Both the position numbers and the translations under genes were made by a program. This document shows positions 20,556 through 21,833 of a stretch of DNA of 21,833 bases, one piece after another. The stretch comes from an uncultured Clostridium sp. (GTDB taxonomy: Bacteria > Bacillota > Clostridia > TANB77 > CAG-508): assembly GCA_900557045.1 (NCBI GenBank), contig USQY01000026.1:1-21833 (forward strand), in the 5' to 3' direction. The number at the start of each line of letters is the position of its first letter. Within the stretch, counting starts at the first letter, position 1. Below the pieces are notes generated by a model. The model did not search any database, was not told the origin of the DNA, and saw nothing but the letters and a program-made list of their open reading frames with translations.

Positions 20556-21530
20556 TTATAAATTTGCTAATGGATTACTTTCTACAGCATTTCGTACTTG
20601 TGAATTATCAACATGAGTATATATTTCAGTAGTAGAAATGCTTTCATGTCCAAGTAATTCCTGTAAAGCACGAATATCTACATTTCCGTACTGATACATC
20701 AATGTAGCAGCAGTATGTCTAAGTTTATGTACAGAGTATTTATTAGTATCAAGGCCAGCTCTTTGTAATTCTTGTTTTACAATATATTGAACAGTTCTAT
20801 TACTAATTCTTTCTTTACGTTCACTTAAAAACAACGCATCACGAGAATCGCTTTTGACACCATCTCTAGGGCGAACTGCTATATAACTATTAATTGCATT
20901 CATACAAGCCCTATTTAGATAAATTGTGCGTTCTTTATTACCTTTACCTATAACACTAAGTTTGCAATCATTAAAATTAATATCTTTAAAATTTATTCCA
21001 ACTAATTCAGAAAGACGCATACCACAATTTAAAAATAATGTAATAATAGCAAAATCACGTTCCTTATTTCTATCATCAATATTTGTAGCCGCTTCTAACA
21101 ATTTTTTACTATCATCTAAAGATAAATATTTAGGAATACGCTTATCTTGTTTAGGCGTTTCTAAATTCTGAGCAGGATTTTTATCTATCATTCCAGACTT
21201 ATTACATAAATAATTAAAAAATACACGTATACTAGCAACTTTCCTAGCACGAGTTGCTGCTTTACTATTAAAATTGTTTTTCAAATAAAATAAATAAGCA
21301 TGAATATCTTCAAGTGTAATTTTTTCTACTGTTGAAACACTCATATCATGAATATCAATCTCTTTAAAATCCTTTTTATCAGTCATTTTAAAATGCACCA
21401 GAATGAATTTTAAGAAGTTATTCAAGTCATAGTTATATTCTTTTATAGTATTAGGTGATTTATTTAAAATAGTAGCGGTATAATCTAAAAATGAATTTAA
21501 AAAATTTGGGTTTCCTTCTGTATTTATCAT
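20556..21530 (-). CDS. XerC/XerD-type tyrosine recombinase
   Basis: Tyrosine recombinases cut and rejoin DNA through a phosphotyrosine. XerC/D pairs resolve chromosome dimers at dif. The 324-residue protein has an N-terminal SAM-like core-binding domain (about 8-112) and a catalytic domain. All catalytic residues are visible: R172 in CGMRLSELVG, K196 in GKGNKERTI, H268 and R271 in HKLRHTAA, H295 in LLGHESISTTEIYTH, and nucleophile Y304. The frame opens three codons earlier at 21539, but AAAGGA is only one base from that ATG. The ATG ending at 21530 has a 10-base spacing and is preferred. The N-terminal domain is a little longer than in standard XerC/D (insert around residues 48-70). No phage or integron genes adjoin, so a housekeeping Xer role is more likely than an integrase. 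Confidence 0.88.
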   Translation of the reverse strand: MINTEGNPNFLNSFLDYTATILNKSPNTIKEYNYDLNNFLKFILVHFKMTDKKDFKEIDIHDMSVSTVEKITLEDIHAYLFYLKNNFNSKAATRARKVASIRVFFNYLCNKSGMIDKNPAQNLETPKQDKRIPKYLSLDDSKKLLEAATNIDDRNKERDFAIITLFLNCGMRLSELVGINFKDINFNDCKLSVIGKGNKERTIYLNRACMNAINSYIAVRPRDGVKSDSRDALFLSERKERISNRTVQYIVKQELQRAGLDTNKYSVHKLRHTAATLMYQYGNVDIRALQELLGHESISTTEIYTHVDNSQVRNAVESNPLANL

Positions 21531-21611
21531 AAGTAACATATCCTTTCATTAATATTAGTATTCGTTTATACAAATATCTATACTTATTTAAATTTTATCA
21601 TTGATTTATAA

Positions 21612-21649
21612 AAAGTCAATATTGACTTTAAGAATATAAGTGTTACAAT
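21612..21649 (+). promoter_or_regulatory. promoter with palindromic operator for the gene at 21719
   Basis: TTGACT (21622-21627), a 16-base spacer and TACAAT (21644-21649). The perfect 18-bp palindrome AAAGTCAATATTGACTTT (21612-21629) covers the -35 box, so a dimeric repressor there would block transcription. It also lies upstream of the divergent recombinase gene. Confidence 0.6.
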
Positions 21650-21718
21650 ATATACATCAATAAAACTAATTATTTTTATAGTCAGTTTTATTTAATTGCA
21701 AATATATAGGGGATAAAA

Positions 21719-21833
21719 ATGAGTGAATATAACAATGATAATGGAATATTAAATAAGAAAAATGTTTTTGAAATAGTAAAAGATATAAATACAAACAAAA
21801 AAATGCTAATATTAAATGAAATATCTAGTATAC
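21719..21833 (+). CDS. partial gene, N-terminus only, unknown
   Basis: A frame with AGGGGA upstream of its ATG starts MSEYNNDNGILNKKNVFEIV and runs on through KMLILNEISSI to the window end (38 codons visible). The sequence is too short to identify. It is divergent from the recombinase gene and has its own promoter with a palindromic operator. Confidence 0.6.
   Translation, partial: MSEYNNDNGILNKKNVFEIVKDINTNKKMLILNEISSI

Overview
The window comes from a very AT-rich, low-GC Gram-positive genome. It is most likely a spore-forming Clostridia-type Firmicute. Pointers are strong GGAGG-type ribosome binding sites, AT-ending codons, a dipicolinate synthase subunit gene (sporulation), a VanW-family gene, a YqeG phosphatase, a meso-diaminopimelate dehydrogenase, a pta/ackA acetate pathway and clostridial mobile-element debris. 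No rRNA, tRNA or CRISPR array was seen.

Layout. (1) 1-740: relic of a Tn4451-type transposon on the minus strand (tnpV plus a small accessory gene of higher GC). (2) 870-3950: plus-strand genes for a Fic protein, a small multidrug-export-like membrane protein, YqeG and a VanW-domain protein, separated by A-rich simple repeats and a 40-bp tandem duplication that rewrote the yqeG end. (3) 3950-5200: convergent terminator, a minus-strand TIM-barrel protein of unknown role, then orphan regulatory structures. (4) 5200-6620: nested mobile DNA. An ISLre2-like transposase start is cut off by an element with two 65-bp inverted arms, and these enclose an internally deleted IS256-family element. (5) 6920-14050: uvrB and uvrA, with ddh and an unknown gene placed between them. 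(6) 14060-15180: terminator, an unlisted 31-residue Asn-rich microprotein gene on the minus strand, and a Qnr-like pentapeptide repeat protein. (7) 15200-19320: a structured inverted-repeat element, then pta, a frameshifted ackA and an intact ackA. (8) 19330-21833: an orphan dipicolinate synthase subunit B with a sigma-K-like promoter; a YneA-like LysM division-inhibitor candidate whose promoter carries a LexA-type box; a convergent Xer-type tyrosine recombinase; and the start of an unidentified gene.

How the genes work together. Pta and acetate kinase turn acetyl-CoA into acetate plus ATP. UvrA and UvrB are the damage-recognition core of excision repair, and the YneA-like gene looks like an SOS-controlled brake on division. 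Ddh and DpaB both draw on the dihydrodipicolinate/tetrahydrodipicolinate branch: one for peptidoglycan DAP and lysine, the other for spore dipicolinate.

The main surprises are: a dispersed GGGGACGTTT-type repeat at four loci, two of which bracket the broken ackA and one of which supplies its stop codon; patchy near-identity between the two ackA copies; the nested insertion; the Asn-rich microprotein; and the LexA-type box inside a near-consensus promoter.
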